In this document: piece after piece, positions 32,552 through 44,928 of the stretch
Layout: each line of letters starts with the position of its first letter
Numbering within the stretch: the first letter of the stretch is position 1
From: Ananas comosus
Taxonomy: Eukaryota > Streptophyta > Magnoliopsida > Poales > Bromeliaceae
Assembly (NCBI RefSeq): GCF_001540865.1
Contig: NW_017893401.1
Coordinates: 23,154-87,153, forward strand
Length of the DNA stretch: 64,000 nucleotides
Direction: 5' to 3'
Made by a program: the position numbers and the translations under genes
The notes under the pieces: model-generated
Told to the model about the DNA's origin: nothing
Database searches by the model: none
The model's input: the letters and a program-made list of their open reading frames with translations, nothing else

Positions 32552-33130
32552 TATGGTTTTTACAGCCATAAGGCGCTTCTCCTCCAACTCCAGATGTCGT
32601 GCTACATCCTCAAAAGTTTTAACACTTTCATTATGTGTCAAATTTACTCGCATATGTTCCCACAAATTAGAAAGTGAGCGAATCATAGCTTGAATCTGTT
32701 GCTCATCAGTCAAGGTGCCGCCAACTGACTTTAACTTGCGAATCATGTTTGACATTTTTCTTACGTGTTGTTTCATAGTCTGATCGATACGCTTCTTATA
32801 ACTGTCAAATCGCATACTTAGGCCGCACAACCTTGTGGTTGAAGTCGCACCAAATTTAGTTTTGAGAGTCTCCTACGTATAATGCACAGTCGTGTACTGC
32901 TCTTATTCGCACAAGAGATCATTCTGTATCCCGCTCAGCAATGTGATGTGAGCAATGCGATCCTTTTTAAGCCAATTATTATAGGCTTTCATATCTTGGC
33001 AAACCTGGGCACTGTTATCCTCTCCGGGTTGGTCCATCTTATTGCTCAAGTTTTTTAACACCTCGTGCTCAGCGAGAACATAGTGAATTTTTACGGTGCC
33101 AAATATCATAATTGTTACCGTCCAATTTCT

Positions 33131-33284
33131 CGCCTTTGATCAAATCTGCTACAACTTATTTGGAGGTCACTTAATCTCACTATGTTTACGCAATGCGCAG
33201 AAAAAGATATTTAAGTAACAGTTAAGAAAAACACTCCATAGATTGAAGTAAGTTCTAAGAGCATGGTATAATAAAATAGTTGAG
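33131..33284. other. Junction between two Copia fragments
   Basis: Short unassigned sequence where the minus-strand gag fragment meets the plus-strand reverse-transcriptase fragment. Confidence 0.4.
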
Positions 33285-33995
33285 TTCTTAGTGCAAGGTG
33301 GATACCAAGCTAAGCTCGCAGAATCAAGCATATTCGTCCAAAAGCAGCATAAGAAGATATCCATTGTGCTAGTCTATGTAGACGACTTAATCACTAGAGA
33401 TGGTCAAGAGGAGATGAATAGTATGAGGGAAAAATCTACCTGACTTAATTACTAGAGATGGAAGAGCGAGTAACAAATATATTTACTAAATGATTGAGCA
33501 CCATCAAGTTTGAGGACTATTACTGAAAGCACTTGGGAATGATCAGCAAAATAATGCTAAAAGGGAGTCAGCCTTAATGGAGAGTATAAATGAAGCACCA
33601 CTAATCACTCCTTTCTTTTCTCTTTCCTTTTCTCTCTCTCATTTTCTTCTTTCTCCGCTCTTTTCCCATTTCCTCTATTTCTTCTCTGTTTTCTAGAGAA
33701 AGCTCTAAGCTCTAAGCACACATTAAGTCAATTGAACCAACCTTGTGGGCCTCTATATATAGGTGTGAGGTCCCCACACCAAGGTAATGTGTGGAGAAGC
33801 AGTTAGTGTAGAGAGTGATGGAGTAGAGGAGAGATAGTTTAGTGTGTTGGTGTGTCGTGGGTTTGTATGAGAGTTTTATGGGTGTGTGTAAGTATTCCAC
33901 CACAAAGTAAGTGTAGTGTGTGAGAGCTAGGCTTGTAAAAGTATGTATTTTATATTAATAAAACTTTTTTGGTTATTCTTGGTTTATTAGCCACC
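33285..33995 (+). mobile_element. Copia RT/RNase H fragment plus LTR, downstream of LRK-C
   Basis: Frame from about 33310: ESSIFVQKQHKKISIVLVYV followed by DDLIT, the Copia reverse-transcriptase YVDD region. After a deletion, 33460-33530 gives ..EERVTNIFTK*LSTIKFED.., the C-terminal end of Copia RNase H, with two stops. The LTR-like stretch 33535-33995 matches 18950-19480 next to LRK-A. Confidence 0.75.
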
Positions 33996-34794
33996 GTGCA
34001 AAAGAAAAAAAATGTTTTCTATGATTTTTCCAATTATTGTCCTCTACTTTTTTGCTTTTTTGCTTTTCTCTAGTTTTGTAGTTTAAAACTTCTATTCGGG
34101 TCCTCCAAATCCTGAAGCGAAGATAAAAGAGCAATATAAAATTAATTAAATTTATGAGTATAAAATTACAAATAAAGACATCCTAACAATTTGTGTATTA
34201 ATTTATCTTTATTTATTTTTCCTTTCTGCTTCAATAAGTATGTTCTATTAATAGTAGCTAAAAAGATTGGCATGTTTTATCAAAGCATAACTCTAATTTG
34301 TGCATGTGGTACATACCGTAATTCAAAATTATTTATCTTGCATCTCGGTTTTTAATTATCATGTCAGTAGACTAATTAGCAAATGACAGAATAGATCAAT
34401 TTGGTACATTGATAGAAGTTCAAGAAGCATTAAAAAGAAAGGGTCCTAAAGCAAAACTCTCATGAAGATTTCGGGGGGCTAATACTACACTTTAATATAA
34501 GCCCTATTTATACATGCAAGTAAGGGGGCAACTATAGATAGATGATATATGGATAAGTCTATAGGTCAAAACATATTGAATGCACTTGTTTCTCTATATT
34601 CTTCTACATCATTATTTAAAAAAGAATTATCTATATATTCTGTCAGAAATTGGCATACACAAGCATGAAGACCACTCAACTCTGTTACTAGCCATGAAAT
34701 GCTCTGAAAATTATTGGCATGTAACTTAGTTGCTCCACACAACAGCAAACTTAGCTTTTAAGTAACTGAACTAACAAATTTTATATCTCTCATA
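33996..34794 (-). other. 3' flank of LRK-C
   Basis: Matches 19490-20055 downstream of LRK-A, and 40560-40928 and 44560-44928 downstream of the LRK-D fragments. It probably holds the 3' UTR. Short frames are not supported. Confidence 0.5.
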
Positions 34795-37143
34795 TTATTG
34801 GTCTGAATTTGAATAGTCTTCCTGCTCGGAAATGGTTGATAATTCTGTTGAACTGGATTGCATAGAAGACTGCCTTGCGGAGATCTGCTGCGAGGATGAA
34901 AAAAAGGGCCTTGGCGGCATTTGCAAGTTATCCTCATCCCCTTCCAACATCTCTACAACTTTGTCCATAGAAGGGCGATTTGACGATTTCATCTGAATGC
35001 ACCATAACCCCACTTTACATAGCTTGCTTTCTACTCCATGAATCTCAATATTGTTATTTATTTCAATGATCTCATTGTTCTGTGTAAGTCGGTCGTAGAT
35101 CCAAGAAGGATAGTAAACTTGGCTTGTATTTTCTATCGATCGGTCCACATTCCTTCTACCTCCTGCCATCTCTAGTAATAGCATTCCAAAACTAAAGACG
35201 TCAGATTTGTCAGATACAATCCCAAAGTTTCTCGATACCAATTCCGGAGCAATATATCCAATGGTCCCTCTTGCTGCACTAAGAGAAACAAGACTATAAT
35301 CCTTTGGAAACAACCTTGCGAGTCCGAAATCTGAAACTTTTGGGTTGAAATGGCGGTCGAGGAGAATATTATGTGGTTTGATGTCGAAATGTAAAATTTG
35401 CATGTCGCATCCTCGATGCAGGTAGTCGATACCCCGAGCCACCCCAAGTGCTATTTCATTGAGCTTATCCCAGGAAAAGGGTCTACTACTAGTTCCTTTT
35501 GCCGAGAAGATATACTTGTCTAATGATCCATTAGGCATGTACTCGTAAACAAGAGCCCTCTTTGATCCTTCTGAGCAAAAACCAGCAAGCCGCACTATAT
35601 TTACATGGTGAATCCTACCAATTGTTGAGACCTCATTGATGAAGTCTTCTCCGTTGAATTGAGAATTTCCGAGCATTTTGATGGCAACATGTTGGCCACT
35701 TAAGAGCGTACCTCTAAAGACCGACCCAAATCCTCCTTGCCCTAACTTCTCTCTAAAGTGGCCCGTAATCGCAATGATATCAGTGTAGGAATATCTCGTA
35801 GGTGAGAGCATTTGTTGGTCTTGGAGAAACTTTTCTACAATGTCGATGGACACATGACTGCTCCATAACTTATAAGCCATTAGAATGAGAAGCGAAATTG
35901 GCGCGGAAACGAACCTCCCTAATATCCATAATGCTGAAAAAAATTCATGTAGCTTTGTTGATTAGAGGGGAGGGAAAAAGGAAAGAATTGTTTGCCACAT
36001 GCCACTTAATCATTGATAGGTTTACCTAATAAAAGTTGCACAATCTCTATTACAGCAACCACAGCGACTGCATATCGAAAATAGTGATTGCCGCCGGATA
36101 AATCGTCCATGCAGGTTGGGAAATGGGTCTCGCCTTTAACCAAGGAGTATGGTAGGAAAAGAAGCCCTTTGCTGCTGGTCAAATTGGCAAACATGCTGCA
36201 AAATATGCCATTATGATGTATGGTGGTTCATGTGGAATGAAAACTAATTATTTTTAATTATTTTAGTATAATTTAATCTTGTTTTTGTTTTCATTCTTGA
36301 AGGCGAAATTTGAACTCTGATGAAAGGAAATGAAGCTACGTGAAAAACTATCTTATAGCTAAAAAATTTCCTAAAACTCAAAAGTAAATTTGAAACTGCA
36401 TGGTAGGCTTGGTCGCAAATTTATTGAATTAATACTGGTGAACTCTAATTTATACATGATAGTGTTTCATACCTTTTTGCGTCTTCCAAGCATTCATGAA
36501 TCATTGCAGATATTGGTTCAGGGCCTACGTCCCAGGAAAACATGAATCCCTCCTTTAAGAGCTCAAAAATATCGGTGGTGTTCAGATTCATGACATGATC
36601 ATCGACCAGCAGAGGAATGGTGGCCAGAAATCCACATGAGGGCTTAATAGCATCCACAAAGTATCCCCAAATATCGACGACTATGTAGACAAATGAGTTG
36701 TTACTGCTTAGGCAAGGCACGCGCCGGTACCTGCTGTCTCGAACCGGCTTTGTGCAATTCATAAAGAGAGCCCAGTATTCTCCGACGTTGTAATACAATT
36801 CTAAAAAATCAGGCGATGGAGATTGGAGAGGAAGAGGGCAATATCTATCGTCATCCGCAAACACGGGATCAACCGCACTGATAGTGTGGTTGGCATACGA
36901 GATGTTGGTCACGTAGTACTTTGCCGACCCCAGCTCCACCATAGGTTTGCCGCCGTCGCAGAGAAGCTCGTAGCTTGGGGATCCGCATCCTGGCGGATCG
37001 CTCCTCAAACGGAAAGGATAGCCGATGTCGTGGAGATGCCCGCACGACGAAGAACAACTGACGTGATTCTTACGACCTTCTGCAACGCCGACACAGGCGA
37101 GGAGGAGGCATAACAGTGGAAGAAGAGAGAGCCTTTCCACCAT
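34795..37143 (-). CDS. LRK-C: LRK10L receptor kinase, intact
   Basis: Exons on the minus strand are 37143-36473, 36195-36026 (170 nt) and 35933-34795, with GT-AG junctions and the same phases as LRK-A (EDAK-S-MFANLT; QLLL-A-LWILG), giving 659 aa. The leader starts MVERLSLLPLLCLLLACVGV. The GUB_WAK-type ectodomain includes CSSSCGHLHDIGYPF. Hydrophobic segments RYAVAVVAVIEIVQLLL and [20 protein letters not shown] precede the kinase. Motifs: GQGGFG 345-350, Lys366, HFDIKPHN 462-469 (non-RD), DFG 482-484. The C-terminus ..EQEDYSNSDQ is shorter than in LRK-A because of an earlier stop. With every canonical residue present, this is the best model of the A/C/D/E subfamily. Likely role: cell-surface sensing in defence or wall signalling, inferred from family. 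Confidence 0.92.
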
Positions 37144-38327
37144 GATCGAGTGCTAGCTGCTTCTTAATTGTTTCCCTCACGATCGAGTGATTACAGGTCG
37201 GTCGATTAGACCTCCTCATAGTTGCCCTTGTAGAGTCTTGGCTTGAGAGATCGATAAGGACCATTTGGCATCAGTCAAACTTGTGTGCTTTGATTAATTT
37301 GCAGGAAACTATCACATGGTAAGGCTAATCAATTTCCAATGGACAACATAATAATAGTGATGACTATTTAACTGCATTAATTCTAGCAAAAAGTACTCTC
37401 TGGTACTAAGGGCGTGTTTAGTTGACCGTAAATGTATTCTCAAAAATTTTCGTGTGTTTATTTAGTTGTCATTTTTTTAAAAAAAACTTTTTTTTATGAA
37501 TTTAAGAAAACTGAAATGTTTATGTTTTCTGCTTACCGATTTGCCCGGCTCTCAACCTTGTCCCTCATTTGGGGGATAAGCAAATGCCATCAACGAAAAA
37601 TAAAAACTTAAGCCGCATAAAAAATTTTTCATTCATTTTTTTACCAAATCAAACAAAATGTGACTTTTTTCAACTGAATAAATATTGATTGAAAAATTAC
37701 TTTTTTCCGTCTGTAAATCAAACATCGCAAAATGTAAAAAAATTTTCCACCAATTTTTTTTTTCACAAAAAACTAATTTTCACTATACAACCAAACACGC
37801 CTTAAGCATGCGGAAACAAAGATTTCAAAGAAAGTATAACTGCTAAATCAAGTTTTGGATGTGGAAAGTTGTTGAGAAAAGTCTAAAAACAAAGTCTACT
37901 CTCTTTTCAATTATTTAATAAGAAATAAACTTTAGGTAAAAACATACAGATCTTATCTGAGCTATAAACTATTTTGAGTTTGCTATCCAATCTTTTAAAA
38001 TTTTAATTTTACTATCCAATTTTTTAATTTATTTAATTTAAGTCAGTCAACAGCACTTTGACCTCAAAATTTGAATCCATCATTTATATTTACAGATTTA
38101 GTTAGTATACTTCATACGATTCTCGCATCTATAAATTTATTAAAATAAGTAATTAACGTAAACTTTAAATTATATTACCGTTGACTAACTCCAATCAAAT
38201 AAAATTTTGAAAGATTAAGTAGCGGATATAAAATATTCTGTAGTTCAAACTTTAGGGGCCATGCTCGATGTCCGTGGGTTTCCCGTGGCCCAGCCTGTCC
38301 CGGCCCTCATATAAGGGATGGGCCGTG
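37144..38327. other. Upstream region of LRK-C
   Basis: Parallels the upstream regions of LRK-D (49802-51180) and, in part, LRK-E (59098-60370), including a Tourist-like MITE at the same position. An out-of-frame ATG at 37216 (MRRSNRPTCN..) overlaps the main start and could act as an upstream ORF. Confidence 0.55.
37410..37802. mobile_element. Tourist-like (PIF/Harbinger) MITE upstream of LRK-C
   Basis: GGGCGTGTTTAGTTG ... CAACCAAACACGCCT, 393 bp, flanked by TAA at 37407-37409 and 37803-37805. Orthologous insertions sit upstream of LRK-D and LRK-E; LRK-A has the empty site. Confidence 0.85.
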
Positions 38328-38598
38328 CTGGGCCACACCTTAACCATATATGGAGATGGTTAAATCAATTTGTAAGAATACTTGTATATAAAAAGTGGAT
38401 TTCGAAGGATGCATACATTTAAATTAAGTTTGCATACATGGTTATAATTGTCGAGCCCGGCTCAAGTAAAGCGTGCAATATCATGAAAAATTTGAAGGCT
38501 CAATTCTAACTGTTCATCACTATTTGGTTAAATTTAGGAGAATCTACCATAAATGCATTAATTTTGGACTTAATTATTTATATTGTTTCAGAAATATC

Positions 38599-39111
38599 CA
38601 CTACAACAAAAACGGTCTATAGCGACACTTTTAAATATCGGTACAGATCAAAAAAAATGCTGCTGGCTAAATTGCCGACACTTTTAAAAGTGTTGCTGTA
38701 TGTAGGGTCGCTAGATATATAGTGACAGTTAAATAGTATCGTTATAACCTAAAAAGAGTGATGCTAATTTATCAATATTTATTTAAGCATTTAGCAACCG
38801 CCGGAACTCTACCTCGTTGGCTGCGGTGGCAGAGAAGGACGAGAGGATGGGATCTTCGTCTAAAATTTCAGCCGATAGAGTGAGGGGAGAAGAGGAAATG
38901 GTAATCGATTTTTTTTTCTTTTTTTTTTTCTGTTTGTAATCGGACCGAATGGATTAGGTAGGGTGGGTTGAGTAGATAACCTTTTATTTTTGGTTGGATT
39001 GGACTTTATATTTAGGCATTAATAGATTTTTTTTAAAATTTTGGTATAAATGGAACACTTACACAAAAGTGTCCCAAATATGTGTCTCTATAATCTAATT
39101 CTATTGTAGTG
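38599..39111. mobile_element. CACTA-type MITE
   Basis: CACTACAACAAAAACGG ... CTATTGTAGTG, 513 bp, flanked by ATC on both sides (38596-38598 and 39112-39114), the 3-bp duplication of CACTA elements. A near-empty site is visible at 52065-52085. Confidence 0.85.
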
Positions 39112-39259
39112 ATCTCCTGAGTCACAAATTAGAGATTCCAGTACATATTGTAATTGCATTCTTAATTGCTCATTCTTGTTACGGGTGGAACCTGCTGAAA
39201 CTACTTTCTCCACACATATGTATCGCTAATCTTTATACCAAGCGGCCAATATCGTAATA

Positions 39260-39600
39260 GGCTCGACATGGTGAAAGAGTTAATTGAACGGCCATCTTCG
39301 TGATAGACTCAACATGATCAAATCCGCATATTTGAACAATAAAAAAATAAGAATGATGAATATATTTTGATTTGTCATCTTTGTAATTGGCATTATTCGA
39401 ATTATTCGCTGTCTTCGTGATAGGTACGATTCGATTTGATCAACTCGTCATCTTCGTGATAGACAATATTCGAACCACATGCCATCTTCGTGATAGGCAC
39501 AGTTCAATTCAACTATATCGCCATTTTCGTGATAGACACATATTTGATCAAATCGCCATCTTCGTGATAAACTCGACAGGATCAAATCCGCATACTTGGA
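39260..39600. repeat. Irregular array of an ATCTTCGTGATAG motif
   Basis: CATCTTCGTGATAG or close variants appear about eight times at spacings of roughly 30-60 bp (39290, 39410, 39447, 39483, 39520, 39558 among them), separated by ATCAAATC/ATTCGA-like sequence. It is probably internal to a retroelement. The same array is at 43260-43600. Confidence 0.7.
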
Positions 39601-39604
39601 CAAA

Positions 39605-39770
39605 AATAAATAAACAAATAAATAATAAATAAATAAAAGAAAAAAATAAAAGGAAGAAAGAATAAAAAGAGAAAGGAGAAAAAGAAGAAGAAAGGAAAAA
39701 AAAGAAAGAAAGAAAGAAAGAAAGAACAGAAAAAAAACAGAGATTAAAAAAAATGGAATGGTTTGGAATT
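39605..39770. repeat. Polypurine (GAAA)n-rich stretch
   Basis: A/G-only sequence dominates, with a run of AAAG units near 39700-39725. The minus-strand Leu/Phe/Ser-rich frames over it are compositional artefacts. Confidence 0.85.
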
Positions 39771-39819
39771 GAAAGAGCCCAATGTACAATTTGTTTTATG
39801 GGCTCACTGAATAAAAATT

Positions 39820-40290
39820 TCATATGCAGTCCACTAATGAACCAAACCTGGATCCAGCCAATATAATACTGCAGGCCTAGTTTACTTACGGGCCCTGAAT
39901 CCAGCCCCGTCTACATACAAAATAAAATTCATGAAACTCAAAGTTCACGGATAAAACCGAAACCTAAATAAAATCCATGCAACCCAAATCCACAAATAAA
40001 ATCAATATCCAAATAAAACCCATGAAACTCAATGTCCACAAATAAAATCAAAACGCAAATAAAACTCATAAAACCCAAAGTCCACAAATAAAATCAAAAT
40101 CCAAATAAAACCCAAAATTCAAAGCCCACAAATAAAATTCAGAACCAACATGCAATGATGCAAATAAAGCCAAGACCCAAAGTCCACAAATAAAGTCCAT
40201 AAAATTCAGAATTCACAAATAGAACCCAACCTAATCTATTTCATAAATAAAACCACCAAAGCCTATAAAGCACAAAACTACCGAACCTTC
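39820..40290. repeat. CACAAATAAAATC-type diffuse repeat (retroelement-derived)
   Basis: CCACAAATAAAA with AATCCA/AACCCA spacers recurs about every 35-50 bp. It shares AATCTATTTCATAAATAAAA and GCACAAAACTACC-type sequence with 53270-53700, so both are members of one element family, perhaps an LTR. Confidence 0.6.
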
Positions 40291-40928
40291 AGTTGGAAGA
40301 TGAAGAAGAACCAGATTGGGGCAATAAGTCCTTTGATAAAGATGCAACAATTGCGCCTAGGCCTCTGAAATCCTAGAAAATAATCAAATGAACCCCCTCA
40401 GCCCAAACAACTTACGTGTTAGATGTGACTCGAAATTGATAATCGACTCGAGTTCGGGTTTTCGACTCGCCAACAGTTTCGCGGTGCGACCAAATTGGAA
40501 AATAAAATTGTGAATGAAAAATAAATGTCTGTGGTGGATAGCGGAGGGCTCGGGCATTGATAGCAGTTCAAGAAGCATTAAAAAGAAAGGGTCCTCAAGC
40601 AAAACTCTCATGGAGATTTGAGGGGCCTAATACTACACTGCAATATAAGCCCCATTTATACATGCAAGTCAAGGGGCAACTATAGATAGATGATACATAG
40701 ATGAGTCTATAGGTCAAAACATATTGAATGCACTTGTTTCTCTATATTCTTCTACATCATTATTTAAAATAGAATTATCTATATATTCTGACAGAAATTG
40801 GCATACACAAGCATGGAGACCACTCAACTCTGTTACTAGCCATGAAATGAGCTCTGAAATTATTGGCATATAACTTAGTTGCTCCACACAACAGCAAACT
40901 TAGCTTTAAGTAACTGAACAAACAAATT
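40291..40928. other. 3' flank of LRK-D, copy 1
   Basis: From about 40560 this is the LRK subfamily 3' flank seen after LRK-C (TTCAAGAAGCATTAAAAAGA). The stretch 40291-40550 has no recognised gene. Confidence 0.45.
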
Positions 40929-41550
40929 TTACATCCCTCGTATTATCGATCCAAATTTGAATAGTCTTCCTGCTCGGAAATGCATGGTTGATAATTCTGT
41001 TGAACTGGATTGCATAGAAGACTGCCTTGCGGAGATCTGCTGCGAGGATGAAAAAAAGGGCCTTGGCGGCATTTGCAAGTTATCCTCATCCCCTTCCAAC
41101 ATCTCTACAACTTTGTCCATAGAAGGGCGATTTGACGATTTCATCTGAATGCACCATAACCCCACTTTACATAGCTTGCTTTCTACTCCATGAATCTCAA
41201 TATTGTTATTTATTTCAATGATCTCATTGTTCTGTGTAAGTCGGTCGTAGATCCAAGAAGGATAGTAAACTTGGCTTGTATTTTCTATCGATCGGTCCAC
41301 ATTCCTTCTGCCTCCTGCCATCTCTAGTAATAGCATTCCAAAACTATAGACGTCAGATTTGTCAAATACAATCCCAAAGTTCCTCGATACCAATTCCGGA
41401 GCAATATATCCAATGGTTCCTCTTGCTGCACTAACAGAAACATGACTATAATCCTTTGGGTACAACTTTGCAAGTCCGAAATCTGAAACCTTTGGATTGA
41501 AATGCTGGTCTAGGAGAATATTGTGTGGTTTGATGTCGAAATGAAGAATC
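40929..41550 (-). pseudogene. LRK-D kinase C-terminal half, duplicate copy
   Basis: Identical to 44929-45550: it begins in the catalytic loop (..ILHFDIKPHNILLD..) and runs through DFG, GTIGYIAPE and the C-lobe. A 4-nt insertion near 40981 shifts the tail to ..MHFRAGRLFKFG... There is no N-lobe upstream in this copy, only a truncated LTR, so it cannot encode a kinase. Confidence 0.9.
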
Positions 41551-42327
41551 TGTTGGGAAGCGGATGGACCGTCCGTCATGTGCTATCAACAAAGATGCAC
41601 GAAAAATAGAGAAAATACCAAACGAACGGTAAAAGAAATAAATGCAGAAAGAAGAAACCAAGATTTACGTGGTTCGGCAATTGCCTACGTCCACGGGGAG
41701 AGCGAGAGAGATGTATTCCACAATATGAAGAAATAAAAGTACAAGCTTACACTTTATGTCTTCTCCGGATAAAAAACCAAGAATCTTATGGTGAATCCCA
41801 CCTTTCTTGTTCCAACGAAAACTCCAAGAAAATACCGAAAAAAATCTTTTCGTAAAATCGAGAAGACCAAATTAGAGAAGTGTAGAAACTCTAACCAAAT
41901 TCCTTTATGCCGTTGCTTCGAAGAATCCGAACCGCTCAAGCAATTGGTCGAGAACCGTCGCTCCGCCGCCAACGTCAATCCGTCGCATGCGTGCTACCAC
42001 GCATCTCCTTCTCTTGCTACCGTATGGACGGGCACCTTAATTAATTAGCTAGGCACCGAATGCTAATTAATTTGGCCTCCACACCATGCACCCACGAAGC
42101 CGTACATCCCTCTATTAGAGCCGGCCACCTTCACGACTCCCAAGCCGTACATGCATATGCATGTATATATAGAGAGGGATTTGGCTCAATCCTACTCTAA
42201 TTCAATATGATTATTGAATATAGAGTATTATATGGAAAACCAATCCTAGTCTATCTAGGATTCCAATTTAAATTAGGATTCACCAAAAATAAATTCTTAT
42301 AAGATCCTTTTTATTTTTTCATAAACC
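41551..42327 (+). mobile_element. Truncated solo Copia LTR, copy 1
   Basis: Starts TGTTGGGAAGCGGATGG after target sequence GAATC and stops at the 4-kb repeat border, 28 bp short of the end seen in copy 2 (46355). Confidence 0.8.
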
Positions 42328-42598
42328 CTGGGCCACACCTTAACCATATATGGAGATGGTTAAATCAATTTGTAAGAATACTTGTATATAAAAAGTGGAT
42401 TTCGAAGGATGCATACATTTAAATTAAGTTTGCATACATGGTTATAATTGTCGAGCCCGGCTCAAGTAAAGCGTGCAATATCATGAAAAATTTGAAGGCT
42501 CAATTCTAACTGTTCATCACTATTTGGTTAAATTTAGGAGAATCTACCATAAATGCATTAATTTTGGACTTAATTATTTATATTGTTTCAGAAATATC

Positions 42599-43111
42599 CA
42601 CTACAACAAAAACGGTCTATAGCGACACTTTTAAATATCGGTACAGATCAAAAAAAATGCTGCTGGCTAAATTGCCGACACTTTTAAAAGTGTTGCTGTA
42701 TGTAGGGTCGCTAGATATATAGTGACAGTTAAATAGTATCGTTATAACCTAAAAAGAGTGATGCTAATTTATCAATATTTATTTAAGCATTTAGCAACCG
42801 CCGGAACTCTACCTCGTTGGCTGCGGTGGCAGAGAAGGACGAGAGGATGGGATCTTCGTCTAAAATTTCAGCCGATAGAGTGAGGGGAGAAGAGGAAATG
42901 GTAATCGATTTTTTTTTCTTTTTTTTTTTCTGTTTGTAATCGGACCGAATGGATTAGGTAGGGTGGGTTGAGTAGATAACCTTTTATTTTTGGTTGGATT
43001 GGACTTTATATTTAGGCATTAATAGATTTTTTTTAAAATTTTGGTATAAATGGAACACTTACACAAAAGTGTCCCAAATATGTGTCTCTATAATCTAATT
43101 CTATTGTAGTG
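42599..43111. mobile_element. CACTA-type MITE (copy in second 4-kb unit)
   Basis: Same as 38599-39111, including the ATC target duplication. Confidence 0.85.
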
Positions 43112-43259
43112 ATCTCCTGAGTCACAAATTAGAGATTCCAGTACATATTGTAATTGCATTCTTAATTGCTCATTCTTGTTACGGGTGGAACCTGCTGAAA
43201 CTACTTTCTCCACACATATGTATCGCTAATCTTTATACCAAGCGGCCAATATCGTAATA

Positions 43260-43770
43260 GGCTCGACATGGTGAAAGAGTTAATTGAACGGCCATCTTCG
43301 TGATAGACTCAACATGATCAAATCCGCATATTTGAACAATAAAAAAATAAGAATGATGAATATATTTTGATTTGTCATCTTTGTAATTGGCATTATTCGA
43401 ATTATTCGCTGTCTTCGTGATAGGTACGATTCGATTTGATCAACTCGTCATCTTCGTGATAGACAATATTCGAACCACATGCCATCTTCGTGATAGGCAC
43501 AGTTCAATTCAACTATATCGCCATTTTCGTGATAGACACATATTTGATCAAATCGCCATCTTCGTGATAAACTCGACAGGATCAAATCCGCATACTTGGA
43601 CAAAAATAAATAAACAAATAAATAATAAATAAATAAAAGAAAAAAATAAAAGGAAGAAAGAATAAAAAGAGAAAGGAGAAAAAGAAGAAGAAAGGAAAAA
43701 AAAGAAAGAAAGAAAGAAAGAAAGAACAGAAAAAAAACAGAGATTAAAAAAAATGGAATGGTTTGGAATT
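43260..43770. repeat. ATCTTCGTGATAG array plus polypurine stretch, second copy
   Basis: Duplicate of 39260-39770. Confidence 0.8.
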
Positions 43771-43819
43771 GAAAGAGCCCAATGTACAATTTGTTTTATG
43801 GGCTCACTGAATAAAAATT

Positions 43820-44928
43820 TCATATGCAGTCCACTAATGAACCAAACCTGGATCCAGCCAATATAATACTGCAGGCCTAGTTTACTTACGGGCCCTGAAT
43901 CCAGCCCCGTCTACATACAAAATAAAATTCATGAAACTCAAAGTTCACGGATAAAACCGAAACCTAAATAAAATCCATGCAACCCAAATCCACAAATAAA
44001 ATCAATATCCAAATAAAACCCATGAAACTCAATGTCCACAAATAAAATCAAAACGCAAATAAAACTCATAAAACCCAAAGTCCACAAATAAAATCAAAAT
44101 CCAAATAAAACCCAAAATTCAAAGCCCACAAATAAAATTCAGAACCAACATGCAATGATGCAAATAAAGCCAAGACCCAAAGTCCACAAATAAAGTCCAT
44201 AAAATTCAGAATTCACAAATAGAACCCAACCTAATCTATTTCATAAATAAAACCACCAAAGCCTATAAAGCACAAAACTACCGAACCTTCAGTTGGAAGA
44301 TGAAGAAGAACCAGATTGGGGCAATAAGTCCTTTGATAAAGATGCAACAATTGCGCCTAGGCCTCTGAAATCCTAGAAAATAATCAAATGAACCCCCTCA
44401 GCCCAAACAACTTACGTGTTAGATGTGACTCGAAATTGATAATCGACTCGAGTTCGGGTTTTCGACTCGCCAACAGTTTCGCGGTGCGACCAAATTGGAA
44501 AATAAAATTGTGAATGAAAAATAAATGTCTGTGGTGGATAGCGGAGGGCTCGGGCATTGATAGCAGTTCAAGAAGCATTAAAAAGAAAGGGTCCTCAAGC
44601 AAAACTCTCATGGAGATTTGAGGGGCCTAATACTACACTGCAATATAAGCCCCATTTATACATGCAAGTCAAGGGGCAACTATAGATAGATGATACATAG
44701 ATGAGTCTATAGGTCAAAACATATTGAATGCACTTGTTTCTCTATATTCTTCTACATCATTATTTAAAATAGAATTATCTATATATTCTGACAGAAATTG
44801 GCATACACAAGCATGGAGACCACTCAACTCTGTTACTAGCCATGAAATGAGCTCTGAAATTATTGGCATATAACTTAGTTGCTCCACACAACAGCAAACT
44901 TAGCTTTAAGTAACTGAACAAACAAATT
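43820..44928. repeat. CACAAATAAAATC repeat and LRK-D 3' flank, second copy
   Basis: Duplicate of 39820-40928; the 3' flank and probable UTR of LRK-D run from about 44560. Confidence 0.6.

Larger units (their letters stand above)
30290..33130 (-). mobile_element. Degenerate Ty1/Copia gag-protease-integrase fragment
   Basis: Minus-strand pieces in order: gag (33109-32903 ..QDMKAYNNWLKKDRIAHI..; 32830-32552 ..LSNLWEHMRVNLTHNESV..), zinc knuckle CINCNQLRHFARDC (CX2CX4HX4C) and protease WIVDSEATDH (usual DSGATDH changed to DSEATDH) at 31506-31246, then pre-integrase and integrase core (31141-30602 ..LLICDHCLTGKATRKPL.., ..DIYGLMNVR.., ..DRGSEYLSE), continuing broken to about 30290 (..KQLIIPNTLQQN..). 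Stops and frame changes separate the pieces, and no reverse transcriptase follows. A TIR-bounded insertion (31679-32551) splits gag. Confidence 0.82.
38328..42327. repeat. 4000-bp tandem direct repeat, copy 1
   Basis: Every segment I compared is identical to 42328-46327 at an offset of exactly 4000, including low-complexity runs. The copy begins CTGGGCCACACC inside the LRK-C upstream region and ends ATAAACC inside the solo LTR. It contains a CACTA MITE, tandem arrays and the LRK-D kinase 3' half. Confidence 0.95.

Noticed and set aside
39448..39823. Leu/Phe/Ser-rich membrane-like proteins over 39.4-39.8 and 43.4-43.8 kb
   Set aside because: Translation of a polypurine tract; no conserved motif.
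41788..42048. Lys/Arg-rich frame at 41.8-42.0 kb and its copy at 45.8-46.0 kb
   Set aside because: Lies wholly inside the Copia LTR; LTRs do not normally encode protein.
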